In this document: piece after piece, positions 23,501-33,516 of the stretch
Layout of the letters: each line of letters starts with the position of its first letter
Numbering within the stretch: position 1 is the stretch's first letter
NCBI GenBank assembly: GCA_963930655.1
Contig: OZ005607.1
Span: 17,806,374 to 17,870,373, forward strand
Direction of reading: 5' to 3'
Source: Myrica gale
Taxonomy: Eukaryota > Streptophyta > Magnoliopsida > Fagales > Myricaceae
DNA length: 64,000 nt
The notes under the pieces: model-generated
Told to the model about the DNA's origin: nothing
The model's database searches: none
Seen by the model: the letters and a program-made list of their open reading frames with translations, nothing else
Made by a program: the position numbers and the translations under genes

Positions 23501-26500
23501 CATTTATTAAAAAAGAGGACCGGACCGGATAATCGGATTTATTCGGTCCGGTCCGGACCGGACCGCATTTTAAGAAAAAGAACCGGACCGGACCGGAAAT
23601 CCGGTCCGGTTTTCCGGTCCGGTCTGCGGTCCGGTTCTGTTCACCCCTAACTGTGGGAGGAGTGGAAGGACATCAGTGTGGGTGTTAGATATGATGTCTT
23701 CTTTTCGGCATATGGTGGGTCTGTCCTGTGATGGTTATGAGGAGTAGCTGATGAGTCTCTTTGGAGAGAGATAGGGAGTGAAGTAGCTATAAAACGCCTT
23801 TTAAGAAGGGAGGAAAACTTCTGAGAGAGCTTAAGGGTTTAGAGTCATCTATTAATTATGATGGGAAGACCGTGACCTCAAAGATGGGTAAAAGTGAGGG
23901 GAGGGCACTTATGGTGATTAGATGATGCCCAAAATTCTTTCTTGGAACGTTAAGGGGCTCAATAATAGAGCAAAGTGTAGAGTTGTGGGGAACTTATTAA
24001 GGGGATGGAAACCGGATTTGGTATGTCTTCAGGAAACCAAGGTGGCTGTTATGACTAGGGATGTGATTAGAAGGGTATGGGGGGTCCTCATGTGTAGTGG
24101 TGTCACTTGGAGGCGGATGGTGTCTCGGGGGGTATTTTGTTATTGTGGGACACAAGGATGATGGAGATGATGGATTCTTGCATTGGCTCTTTTTCTGTGA
24201 CTGCGATCTTTAAGAACTTAGTGGATGGGGTAGAGTGGGTGTTTTCAGGTGTTTATGGTCCTAACGCTGATAGAAGTAGGAGTTTGTTGTGGGATGAGAT
24301 GGCGGGAGTTCGAGCTTTGTGGGATCTTCCTTGGTGCATTGGGGGAGATTTCAATGTCATGCGTTTCGCTAGTGAAAGGTTGGGGGGCGGAGGGGTAGTT
24401 TCGGCTATGGAGGAGTTCTCAGATTTTATATCGGAGTTGGAATTATTGGATATCCGTTTATCGGGCGGTGCCTTTACGTGGTCCAATAATAGAACCATTC
24501 AGTCTTGGTCGAGGATTGATCGGTTTCTATTCAATGCTACTTGGGAGTCTTTGTTTCCTGAGGCCTCTCAGAAAAGGTTGTCTCGTTTGTATTCGGACCA
24601 TTTTCCCATTCTTTTGGTGGATGGCAGGGTAAGAGGTGAGAAGAGGCCCTTTTGTTTTGAAAACATGTGGTTGACGCGGGGGGGGGGGGGTAAGTTTTGT
24701 TCCATTTTTGCTGGCTTTAATGTTCAAATTTTGCACATGAATTTTTCCTTTGGTGGCTCTAGGTCATTACAACGAAATGGACCTGTGAGGCTATAGAGAT
24801 TAATGCACTAATTAAACACAGATTGTAGCGGACATTGGTTAGCTCTTAACATTTTCTAGATGTTGTCTGGCCAAGTAATTGCCTCTATTAGTCTTTTAAC
24901 ACTTCCTTTTTGTCTAATAGTATCTCTTGCTACTGTTTCATGAACATCGTTTTTTCAAACTTGTTTGAAGCAGTTATCATGTGAACCACCTACCCCACGG
25001 ATTACTCGGTTCACTCAATACATTGTACAGTGCAGACACCCATGCATTGTTTTTGTGGGCTGGTGACAGCATAACTGCCTTCCTAGCTAGAGCCAATTGG
25101 AGCAGGCCATCCACTTGTTATTAAGCCTTAGGCATGTAGTTAGTACCTTAATGCCAGGTAGCAAGTGGATGGCATTTCTAGTGCCGGTTAAGAGACATTT
25201 TAAACATTCATCATCTATTAGCAATGAAAATATTTAAGCCATCACTGCTTTTGTGTGACGACAGCTCTGGCCATGCCATATGATCCTAGGAACTCCTGAT
25301 GGTAAATGCCTAACATGCATTACTACACCTTGTGTTGCTGCCCATGAAAGCCATGCATTTTCCACCGTATACCGATTACCCTGGATGCGTTTCTATGCTT
25401 GTGTCCTAAGGAAGACACTTCATCTGCTGCAAAAGAGCATTTAAAGTGAACAAGGTTTTACAAGTGAAGAATAGTAAACTTTGAAGAATTTGGACGTTGA
25501 TTTGTAAGTCCTTTTATTGAAGAATGTTTGTCAAGTAGAACTTAAGAAAATAAAGCAAACGCCCTAGTAAACGTTGGCTTCTGAAAAGACCTTGAGTCCA
25601 TTCCCTGGAAAGAGCTTGAGTTATAAAATTGTGATGTTAATATTCAACTACTCCCTACTCTCGTACTTGATGTTTAGATTTTGTTATTTGGCTCAGAAAG
25701 TATTAAAAATTAGGGAATTTGACAATTTAGTTACTGGGTTTATAGCACGCTGACAATTTAGTCACTAGGTTTCATTTTTTGACAATATGGTTACTAAGAA
25801 TATATAGTTGTGACAATCTGGTTTTTTCGTCGAATTTTCGTTAATTTTTAACAGTAAACAAACCGGTCGACCGCTAAAAAATTAACGGAGATTTGACGGA
25901 AAGACCAAATTGTCACAACTATATATTCTCGAAAAAATGAGAAATTTTAGTGAACAAAATTGTTACTTTTTCAATTTTCAAAATCCCCATTAACTTATTC
26001 TACCTGCATTTTTTCACGAACTCTAATAAAACTCAATTTTCCACTAAATATAAAAATTTCCATCAACTCATCCTATTTACACTTTTTCATAAACCCTAAT
26101 AAAACTCATTTATAAAAATTTCCATCAACTCCTCATCCTATCTACTCTTTCACAAACTTAAATAAAACTCAATCTCCTACCAAACAACCTTCAAATTTTC
26201 AACTAATTTTTCACAAATCCGCATAAAAATCAATGATCCAAAAAAATTCTCCTAAAATTTTGAAATATTAGCCACAACATCCAAGACTTCTGTCACTAAC
26301 ATCTCTCTAAGAAAGCTTTACTGCAAAGTTCCAATCGTGAGGTCATTCCTGAATGACCATTCTTTTGATTGATGACTGTCATCACCTCTTCTTAGTGTCT
26401 GACCTGTAAGTCATGTAACCTAACCACCCCCCGGCCAGTTAAAGAGATCCACTTTTATGCTTTCAACTTGTTAGATGTGAGATATTTCATAGCCAGGTTA

Positions 26501-29500
26501 ACTTTGGAAAGAGAAAGAACTCTCCCACTCCTGCACTTTCTCAATATTATTTGTGGCTCTCTCCACTATGCTTTGCATTCTCATCTTTTCTAAACCTAAT
26601 TCTTCATATAAATCCTAAAGTATCACTCTCCAGAAACCCCCAACTTTCAGGCCTAAAGTCCATCACTAAATATGAAAATTCCCTTATTCTGCCCAACATC
26701 AAATTCGCTAGTCTAGCTAAAATGCTGCAAAAGTTCTTTGCTGCTCATCTAATTTCCGAGAAATAGGTTCTACGTGAATGCTTATTATTAAGACTAGGAA
26801 CAAACAAATAAGACTTTGTATCAGTTGATTGACAACGGAAGCTCAATGGAAGTAAAGCTGGAACAGGTGTATGTTCAAGAAACTCATCTGTAAAGCTTTG
26901 AATGGAGACTTTCTTTAAATAAAAGGCAACTTTTGGACCTGAATGATTATGATTAGTATCATAAACCCTAATATTTTCTGAAAAATTTCAGCCAACTTTT
27001 CATGTGTTTTGAATAAATTTATATCTTCAAATTTGACACCTTGGGCAGTTCTTATGCTCCGTGTGTGAGGGGAAACGTAGTCAGCAGATAACACATTGCA
27101 AGTCAACTTTAAAAGATGCCCTCATTAGGTGAAAACTAACTTCCTTTTTCGGCCAAGCAAAAGTCTCTATCCCTACCTGTTAGACTTAAAGACAATGTGA
27201 AGCAATTCAGATGTACAATCAAAGAGCTAGAATAGACCAACACTTCTCTTGCTGCCGTTGATATTATTGGCTGAAGGTGCTCCCCTTGCTTATTCTCTCC
27301 TCTTACCGTCCGATGAAATCTAGGCTTTATTGGGACAGAAACAAGGTTGTTGATCTGACTAAGGTCAAGCACCCTGACCCCTTGCGTTAATTTTTGACTG
27401 TGTTGTCGCTGAAATGGTCTCTAAACCAAACTGAGGGGGTTATGTTAACCAAACTGCAACTTTACAACGGCTGTCGGTTGGGTGTTGGTTGGGGTGGGGT
27501 TTTGTGCAAAACTTGGCTCGTCTCAATTGTTTGACGCCCAACCTTTTGATAGGCATCAATCTGGTGGAATTTTGGGACTTGGGGCGACAGGTGGCAAGCC
27601 CGCAGAGCTTGGTGATCTGTTAGGTGGCCGAGACCAAGTACCAGATTGCTGATCTGGTGGGTTGGTGAGGCTTGACTAACGGGATGTTGATCCGCTGGGT
27701 TGAGACGTGAGGTCCAATGAATGGTAGGTGGAGGTCCGAGCTAGAGGTTGGGGACAATGGGAGCAAGTGGTTGCAGATCAGGTGGGTTGGAAATATGAGG
27801 AAGAATGCCTGACTTGATGGTTGGCCAAATGTGTGGAAGAGATAGGTAGCATATTGGTCATGGGTTGCATTTGGCTTGGGACACAACAAAGCAGGGTGCA
27901 CAGAGGGTGAACATTGGGCTGGGTCAGGGTTAAGGCTGGTACAGGCGTCAGAAATGAAGGGAGAAAGAATGGGTTTTTAGTCACTCAGGTCAATATGGGT
28001 CAGATTTCTTACAGTCCATGATTACTGGTGTCATTTGGTTTCCTGTTGAGTCAGTTTGCAAATAGCATCAATCCTAGATCTTCGCAAAGAGTGGACTTTG
28101 TTAGATCTTTTGCTTGGTCTCATTGAGTTTATTTGATCTGCTCGAAGTGCCTACTGGCAGGCAGCTAAAGGTCAATAATTGGTGATAATTACCTTGAGAA
28201 CTTATTCATAAAAAAAAAAAAACCTTGAGAACCATTTTTAGCAGTCTAACTTGATATGCAATACCGGTAGTGCATGAGTTAGCTAGAAGAAGGTTTGGTC
28301 GCTATTAGTTGGTATTGGCAGTTCACATATATTCTTGTAATGTATTTTTCATTAAAACTCCTAAGCAAAAAGAATAGGTCATTTCTTAGACAAGCAGGGG
28401 TGAGAGGGGAAAAAAATGAAGTGATAGCAAATTGCTATTGAATTTTTAGCTATGAAATATATCCTCATTTTCACATGCAAAATATGGATAATACTTTTCT
28501 CGCCATCTCTATGGTGTACCCAAACAGCAATAAACAAGTCACATCCCAGGGAACCGTTCCCAGGGAAAATATTTTTCACAAAATGGTCTTCTATGAATCA
28601 AATGGTGGCTATGAGAAAGATGAAAATTTCATATTGGTATCGATTACACTGCAGTAGCTTGCTTAGAGTGGGCAAGATCATATTTCAGTATGCCTCCAAA
28701 TTATATACCTACGTCTGGCCTCAGTGCATCTGAAGGCTGTCTTGAAAGCAGCTTGTATTATATTGAATTGTAACATATGGTTACTTTTGAAGATAATTCT
28801 TGCTCAATCTCCCTGTGAATTGAAGGGGCATAATATGTGAGGGCACTTTGTGTTTTTTTATTAATAAGCACCATTGATTTGGTCATAGATATGCTGGTTC
28901 TATTACATTGGCCAGATCTTAAAGCCGCCTCGTCAAACTATCAGTACAAGTATTGGTACAAAGTATTTACTGGAAGTGTGCATCAACATTCTGACATAGG
29001 TCTTTATATGATTATGGATATTATTCCAGTCTATTGTCTTAAATGGAATGGAGGAAGCTGGTTTCCTAACTATGTACTTGCTGTGGAAATGTTGATCAGC
29101 TGGTTGTATTTGTGCCAGGGGTGTAGTAGATATTATGGTTTATACTTGAAGTTTCTTAATCTCGGTAATGAGTTTCAAAGGATTGGATTACATGGATTAT
29201 CTTGCTTGCTATGCATGCTTTCTCGCTTTGAATTCCTCCAGACACATTGGATTGTGGAAAGAAATCTCATTGGTTAAGGATGATGAGCTTCATTTTGAAT
29301 TTTTTTAGTTCATCGGGGGATGTACTTTCTAAAGAGATGTGTATTTTTTTTTTCCTTTTTGTGCTCTGTGAGGGGTGAATTTTTGTCGAGTTCTTATGTT
29401 AGGCGTGTAGATTTTGTAGGCCTACCAAATGTCTGATAGTTTTAAAACCATGTCCCCCTACAAGATGCCATCGATTATAAAGACTTGATAGCTTCTTTGA

Positions 29501-30130
29501 AGTTATTTGGTCCGGGTCTATGGATCAAAGCAGGAGTCGTTTTATATCGTTTTATGACCTGGTTAAATCTGTGCAACTTGTTCATTTTGACTGAAAAGAA
29601 AAAAATCATGCTGAACCCCTGCTAGTTAATGGCCTTGAGCAATTGGTAGTGCGGAACCTATTTTGTATGCTATACAGTTCAGGTTTTGTTCAACTGAGCA
29701 ATTTTTCTTGGATCCTGCGATTAGGAATATGTAGGTGAAGTCAGTCATTAATTCCTGCGTTTAGGTTGACCTTATATGTTGCTTTCTTCTTCTCTCTTTG
29801 CACATTATTTGGTACACTTGGTTTCTGATACTTCCAAAAATTGAGGGCAGAATCTATTCCTTCTATAGTTATGCTTTTTTTTTCTTTTCTTCGTGTTTAG
29901 TATAGCCGTTCCTCATCCTCTACATTTGGACTTTGTATGCAGCTGTCATTAGATCAGATGGCTTTGAGTACCTAAAGGAAAATTGCCCTTCGCTGCAGTC
30001 AGAGATCCCGAAGACAATTGCAGGTTGTGATGAAGATTGCAGCAGTGGAGGAGGTAAATCTCGGAGCGTTTGGGGTCAACTTTCAGATGGCGGCGATACC
30101 AATGGTAGGAGGGTCAGGCAAAGATCATGA
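14219..30130 (+). CDS. BPM: BTB/POZ and MATH domain protein (BPM), 4 exons
   Basis: Coding exons are 14219-14595, 20361-20706, 20824-21103 and 29943-30130. Every junction is GT-AG and phases agree, giving 1191 nt and 396 residues, the usual size for plant BPM proteins. MATH domain: about residues 14-156 ([58 protein letters not shown]). BTB domain: about 178-295 ([42 protein letters not shown]). A BACK-like C-terminal helical part follows ([35 protein letters not shown]). Family knowledge: BPMs bind substrates such as HB-type, ERF and MYB transcription factors with MATH, and bind CUL3 with BTB. Introns 1 and 3 are swollen by retroelements, but the exons are undamaged. The final stop (TGA) is at 30128-30130. 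Confidence 0.95.
16340..16535 (+). mobile_element. tRNA-derived SINE
   Basis: Starts near GGGTTTGGTGTGGTGGTAAG (A-box-like). It has an exact B-box GTTCGAGCC at 16391-16399, then a GC-richer body (GGGTCGGTCC, GGGCCAAAAGGGTCC) and ends CGTCATAAAAAAAAAC. This arrangement is typical of plant SINEs transcribed by RNA polymerase III. A clear target duplication was not found, only a weak ATTTC.TC similarity. Confidence 0.65.
17867..19045 (+). CDS. LINE ORF1 protein (392 codons, open)
   Basis: An uninterrupted frame codes an ORF1-type protein. The first part ([51 protein letters not shown]) matches ORF1 of the second LINE at 21738. There the start Met corresponds to Met9 here (17891), which may be the true start. 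The middle (18684-18812) is a Gly/Gln-rich minisatellite. ORF1 proteins are RNA-binding chaperones in L1 elements; no CCHC knuckle is visible here. The frame stops at 19045, but related sequence continues in another frame from 19145, so one frameshift has probably occurred. Confidence 0.7.
   Translation: MVVCSEVSMSFSRRFGVEAKVFQVLVLGNGDVKLSEWSRKAMSSIFFGKDGASWMLNMVTRLLEDSKREFVVNFYEASRAFVAQRCCNKAGRFLCVAEFVGGRRRGVVMVPEGPGASGWLELASVLQGVSSFLGHFKNGGGGLVGSPIRREFSFADAVTGGLKVKSMGSRVVAVSGVEGSEGGVEQKAVLHASVHESSVSIDSLTKESVQSAGGRVAVESFWRKKLLGLRAEIDFLVDLLGCEGEPGSGISLAAGGLGPFGWEWKGRGSVGVQGLVQGLGQGAGPGEQRLEQGLVQGAGPGEQGLVQGLVQGVGPEPLLPGPGVLALAQEVPSVGLLGPGSFGLGSGTQPDPDLEEVAREPTGAGEDRRTTDDDDRPPAKDGGSMMTAGGGG
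18684..18812 (+). repeat. 48-bp minisatellite inside LINE ORF1
   Basis: Two to three imperfect copies code GLVQG, GAGPGEQ and variants. The repeat unit is about 16 codons ([12 protein letters not shown] plus 4). It is G-rich on the coding strand. Confidence 0.75.
20252..20268. repeat. C17 homopolymer 92 bp before BPM exon 2
   Basis: Seventeen consecutive C. The tract is prone to slippage and could be miscounted in an assembly. It lies upstream of the exon 2 acceptor. Confidence 0.9.
20361..20706 (+). CDS. BPM: BPM exon 2 (end of MATH, start of BTB)
   Basis: The acceptor CATGCATCAG precedes G-GGA-TAC. The exon codes residues 126-241, including [33 protein letters not shown] (end of MATH) and the BTB start, and ends DLEPKVFK before GTAAAA. 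Its length of 346 restores phase 0. Confidence 0.94.
20824..21103 (+). CDS. BPM: BPM exon 3 (rest of BTB and following helices)
   Basis: The acceptor CCAATAG precedes GCC-ATG-CTG. The exon codes [36 protein letters not shown] and ASENLA, and ends GCAG before GTAAAT, leaving phase 1. The preceding intron is only 117 bp. Confidence 0.94.
21738..23160 (+). pseudogene. LINE 2 ORF1, frameshifted
   Basis: Begins [20 protein letters not shown] and [17 protein letters not shown], clearly the same family as the ORF1 at 17867. The frame changes near 22010-22030 (the GGGRRK..VMIPEG region) and again near 22350. A long Ser/Gly/Val-rich, low-complexity frame from 22344 to 23162 follows. The last part is on the far side of the MITE. 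Confidence 0.7.
23191..23649. mobile_element. hAT-like MITE built from CGGTCCGG repeats, TSD ACTGTGGG
   Basis: A 459-bp element with terminal inverted repeats TAGGGCTGCACAACCGG (left) and TAGGGGTGAACAGAACCGG (right, complemented). It is flanked by the identical 8-bp duplication ACTGTGGG at 23183-23190 and 23650-23657, the hAT signature. Both arms (about 140-150 bp) consist largely of CGGTCCGGAC-type palindromic repeats and enclose an AT-rich core of about 150 bp (23333-23490). No coding capacity. It interrupts ORF1 of the LINE; removing it rejoins the frame. Confidence 0.92.
23922..24690 (+). pseudogene. LINE 2 ORF2 endonuclease domain (truncated)
   Basis: APE-like endonuclease motifs are in order: [74 protein letters not shown] and YSDHFPILL. 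This enzyme nicks target DNA in LINE retrotransposition. A one-base shift at about 24100 breaks the frame (from VTW into [14 protein letters not shown]). Reverse transcriptase is missing after ENMWL at about 24675, so it is inactive. Confidence 0.88.
25798..25928. mobile_element. Foldback/MITE-like inverted repeat
   Basis: Arms of about 55 bp at 25798-25852 and 25873-25928 (ATATATAGTTGTGACAAT...TTAATTTTT and its complement) surround AAACCGGTCGACC. Upstream, at 25710-25800, are three more TGACAAT(T/A)TAGT-type repeats, so the element may extend left. No coding capacity. No target duplication identified. Confidence 0.65.
28191..28232. mobile_element. Minimal poly(A) retroposition scar with 11-bp TSD
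   Basis: The sequence ACCTTGAGAAC occurs at 28191-28201 and again at 28222-28232. Between them lie only 20 bases: TTATTCAT followed by twelve A. This is the footprint of an extremely 5'-truncated LINE or SINE insertion. Confidence 0.75.
29943..30130 (+). CDS. BPM: BPM exon 4 (C-terminus)
   Basis: Acceptor TATGCAG. The exon codes [20 protein letters not shown] and a Ser/Gly-rich tail ending RRVRQRS-stop. It completes codon 335 (Ala). 3'UTR follows; no single polyadenylation signal stands out. Confidence 0.94.
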
Positions 30131-30639
30131 TGCCCGGTTATTTTACTGTACATGTAAGTGTTAATGTCAGAAAAAAAAATGCCAAAGGGGACCGATACAA
30201 TCTGTTGTGAAAAATCTGATATGTTTCCCATGGAAAATGCTGGCCAATCAGTGAAACTAGATGCTATTTTGTAGAGAATTTTTGTTCTTTTAAACCGAAA
30301 GTAAAAGGTGTTTACTGGTATTGCAATCTTGTTAAGCAACAGGACTAGGAAGGATCTCATTTGCAAAGAAGGTGTTGGATGCCATAGAAACCCCTCTTTC
30401 CTGTGGAGAGATGGGAAAATCATAACAAAGAAATTTTTTCCCTTTTCCGGAGGAGGGATAAATTTGTAGGGGATCAGCCTTGCTTATACATCCGCATGTC
30501 TAGTGAAGCTACATTTGTAGCCGTTTGAATGTTTGGTTAAGTCTTTTAGCTCCCTTTGGCGTAGGAATTGACCATTATATGTAATATAAAAACCTCTCGT
30601 GTATTGGGTCTCTGGAACACTAAATAGCCTTGTCAAGAA

Positions 30640-30796
30640 ACTAAAGGGGTTGGCCTAGTGATTAAGGTTTGGGTCTTGGTGGAATGTTCCCGCTAAGGTT
30701 CCATGTTCAAAATTGTATAGGCGTTGTCAACTCTTTTGAGTCTATTTTTAGAGCTTTTGGCCTGGCAATTGTTCGGTTTGTGTGGAACAAAAAAAT
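30640..30796 (+). mobile_element. SINE with 17-bp target duplication
   Basis: The body starts near GGGGTTGGCCTAGTGATTAA (A-box region). It has a decayed B-box near 30708 (TGTTCAAAAT) and ends in GTGGAACAAAAAAAT. AATAGCCTT(G/A)TCAAGAA flanks it at 30623-30639 and 30797-30813 with one mismatch. It lies about 500 bp downstream of the BPM stop. Confidence 0.8.
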
Positions 30797-30896
30797 AATA
30801 GCCTTATCAAGAACATAGTGTTGCCGGTGTCAGTAAGTCAAGTAGCTCGTGGGATGGTGTTCGATTGTTTACCTGTTTGGATGGTGTTCGATTTCC

Positions 30897-31006
30897 CTGG
30901 TGTTGGTGTTCAGTTACATGTTTGAAGTTTGATAGGTGTATGAGTAACAATCTGGTGTTGGTGTTCAGTTCCCTGTTTGAAGTTTGATGGGTGTATGAGT
31001 AGCAAT
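30897..31006. repeat. 55-bp tandem duplication
   Basis: Two copies (30897-30951, 30952-31006) of CTGGTGTTGGTGTTCAGT.. with a few differences. Confidence 0.85.
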
Positions 31007-31009
31007 CAT

Positions 31010-31819
31010 ATAATTATGTTTTTGTAATTTATTTCCAAAATTTAGATTTGACCACGAAAATGACAAAAATGATGTTGGCACTTTCATTAGCTAGATTATC
31101 ATAGAGGGGTATAGGACATGTTTGTTTACCCAATATTTTGGGGGCACAACATTTACAACAAAACGAATGTACTTCAAAATTTTTAATTTTTACACACATT
31201 TCAAATTTTTCACAAATTCCAATAAACTTTAAACAACTATAATGTAAACACATGACGGCCTATGGTGTCTCTACTTAATTAATCATGATTTATGTTATTT
31301 CGATCAATGATAATAAATTAGTATAGGTTCTCAATGGATTGTGCTTGCTAATAGAGTTGAGGCAATAAGTAATAACAAAAATAGGAAAGGTAAATTTTGC
31401 ACCTTTTAACTATCACATTTTTATTAATCTTTTTAAGTCCGAACTGATTTTTTTTTTAAAAAAATAACGAAGCATTTAGTGTTTTTTTTTTCAATCACAA
31501 AGATTTGTTCAGATCCGGCGAACGAACTAATTAAGGATGAAATGTATGAACAAGTTTGGATCGCAGAGAAAAATAGCGAGAACATGTTATCTCCCCTACT
31601 ACTGCGGCCTGATCTTCTTTCCAAGGCGCCATGTTGTCGGACCCCCACGAGTGAGTACGTCATACCAAGATCGCTCGATTCTCTCCCCATGGCCGCCTCT
31701 TCTGATCTGTGACGTTCCATTCTCTTGAATGAGTGCAAAGAAGAAAGGCGGATGAAGGAGGGCTCTGTTCAGGTTGTCATGCCATGATGCCCAGAAAGTT
31801 AAGAATTAGAAGGTCTCAG

Positions 31820-31859
<40 letters not shown>

Positions 31860-32224
31860 TGAGTTCTTTTTTGGTCCCTACACTCTGGAGGTTTTGCCAG
31901 GAAACCTTATATTAATTTATTTGCAAATGATTTTGTGGACCCCGTCAAGTCGTTAATTTCAGCTTGAAATGAGTACCGGAGGAGCATTACATCTTTCAGA
32001 ATTTTAGGTATTGAACTGCGATCTTTCCTTATTATTTCGCTTCTGTCATGTTGTTGGTCTCCTCTGTGATCATGCGTGTCTGAATTGTTCAAAAACGTGT
32101 AGGTGTTGGCTCAAATGTTCAATACGCCTTCCTTTCATGCGCGTGCGTGTCTGAATTATATTGTTGAAAGACGTCCCTATCAAACAAGACGAGGACCAAG
32201 TCATTTTATTACTACTGTGAGGCT
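31010..32224. other. Intergenic DNA with AT microsatellite
   Basis: No recognised gene. An (AT)n tract lies at about 31824-31856. A short GC-richer patch at 31500-31740 is open on both strands (101 codons on the minus strand, 77 on the plus) but matches no family I recognise; it could be a gene fragment. Confidence 0.5.
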
Positions 32225-32229
32225 CTTTG

Positions 32230-32575
32230 GGGTTTAGATTTTTCTTAGTCTCTAAGAAATTTTTTGTTTTTTCAGTACTGTCCCTGGAGTATGACCCACT
32301 AAAATCATCAACTAGTCCCTGCGTTTTAAATGTTTCTCAATTTAGTCCCTATGGATTTTTAGTACAGAGGTAGCATGCATGCATTTTGGATTAAGGGACA
32401 TGTGTCGTTCATCTATTAGAGTTGACCACGTCAGCAGATTTTGTTTGGAAATACACAGCAAGTGGACGGAGGGATTAACATAGGAAATAAGTCATACCCC
32501 AAGGACAGCTGAAAAATAAAAAAGTTTTCTAGAGATTAAACTGGAAAAAGTCTAAACCCTAGATGATTTTAGCCC
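32230..32575. mobile_element. MITE-like element with ~75-bp inverted ends
   Basis: The left end GGGTTTAGATTTTTCTTAGT...GTCCCTGGAGTATGACCCAC matches the complement of the right end (GGTTTAGACTTTTTCCAG...GTCCTTGGGGTATGACTTA). The interior has TTAGTCCCT-type repeats. No coding capacity. No target duplication was resolved. Confidence 0.6.
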
Positions 32576-32936
32576 TACTGAGACCAGCCCACTATTATTC
32601 CATACAGGAGACTATTTAGGATCTGAATGAGGGAGTATTTCGTAGTAAAAACTCGCAATGCAAGCCTCTTACGTTGAAACCGTGGACCTTTTTGAATTAT
32701 GGGCAATGAAATTACCCGATAAAATATATGGGCCCAGGCAATTGGGTGTTGGAATGTAAGAAGAATTTAGCCATTTCTGTTTCAACAGTTTTTGCTTGAA
32801 ATGCACTTAATTGTTCCAATTCATTTATCTTCTTTTTCTTTTTCTTTTTCGGGTTAAGATTGTTGTTGCTAGGTTTTTGGTCGCAGAGTTTAGGTTGATG
32901 ATATTCACCACCATATTATATACCTCTAATCCAATT

Positions 32937-33320
32937 TGTTGGAAATATTGTTATTTTGGTTGAAAATAACAATATTATACGAGATAGGATTATTTTGCAA
33001 CACACCCTATTAAAGATAATATCATAATCAAATCTTAAAGATTTGATATGATATTATGATTATCACAATATCAAATTTTTGATATTATTATGAAGATTCA
33101 AATTCAAATTCAAATGTAGATATTTAAATTCAAATATAGAATATTCTCGCTTTGTATTATCTCTATAAATAAAGATCTTCAATTGTAATCTGTTTGGACT
33201 CATAATACAAAATACAGCCATAGAGGGCTTTCACAGTGGATGTAGGTCTTCTAGACCGAACCACTTAAAATCTCTTGTCTTTTGTTACTATTTCTCTCCC
33301 CTCTTCATTTTCACATTTTT
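32937..33320 (+). repeat. Probable solo LTR (Copia-like)
   Basis: Starts TGTTGGAAATATTGTT. It has a promoter-like TATAAATAAAG at about 33164, then GTGGATGTAGGTCTTC and GAACCACTTAAAATCTCTTG, the R/U5 style of plant Copia LTRs. An internal palindrome near 33035-33060 is made of AAATCTTAAAGATTTGATAT. The right boundary and target duplication were not determined. Confidence 0.45.
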
Positions 33321-33516
33321 CTTCTCACCCAACTGGAAAGAAAGCCTTAGAAGAAAAAAAGTAATTAGTGTTTTGTTTAATAGTTAACAAACACAAAAAA
33401 TTCCTAGTAAAACTACGTACCAACTAGCTAGTTGGCTATCGGAAACAACAGAAAGGGAGAGGGGCTCACCTCCAGCTTCCTCCCACTTGCGGTGTTGATA
33501 AGGTTAGTGGCACAGG

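Larger units (their letters stand above)
21630..24790 (+). mobile_element. Second L1-like LINE, 3' truncated, broken
   Basis: Contains a pyrimidine-rich leader, ORF1 from 21738 (several frames), a MITE insertion (23191-23649), the end of ORF1 ([12 protein letters not shown]), and ORF2 from 23922 covering only the endonuclease domain. The reverse transcriptase, 3'UTR and poly(A) tail are absent. LINEs are normally 5' truncated, so loss of the 3' end means a later deletion or an assembly gap. A G-run at about 24679-24690 lies near the break. The right boundary is uncertain. Confidence 0.75.
21104..29942 (+). other. BPM intron 3 (8839 bp)
   Basis: Donor GTAAAT, acceptor TTTGTATGCAG. It holds a 3'-truncated LINE (about 21630-24790) with a MITE inside it, an inverted-repeat element (25798-25928) and a 20-base retroposition scar (28202-28221). 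A GT-rich, weakly repetitive stretch lies at 27420-28010. ORFs at 28452-28733 and 28837-29277 have no recognisable domain and are treated as chance. The remainder is AT-rich with no gene seen. Confidence 0.85.

Noticed and set aside
27136-27372. 78-codon minus-strand ORF ([18 protein letters not shown])
   Set aside because: Looked like a possible gene fragment, but no domain recognised and no flanking exon found.
28452-28733. 93-codon plus-strand ORF in BPM intron 3
   Set aside because: No recognisable domain, and a second overlapping frame of 60 codons in the same place; treated as chance.
28837-29277. 146-codon plus-strand ORF in BPM intron 3
   Set aside because: AT-rich, hydrophobic by chance, no domain recognised, and inside an intron; no splice or promoter context.
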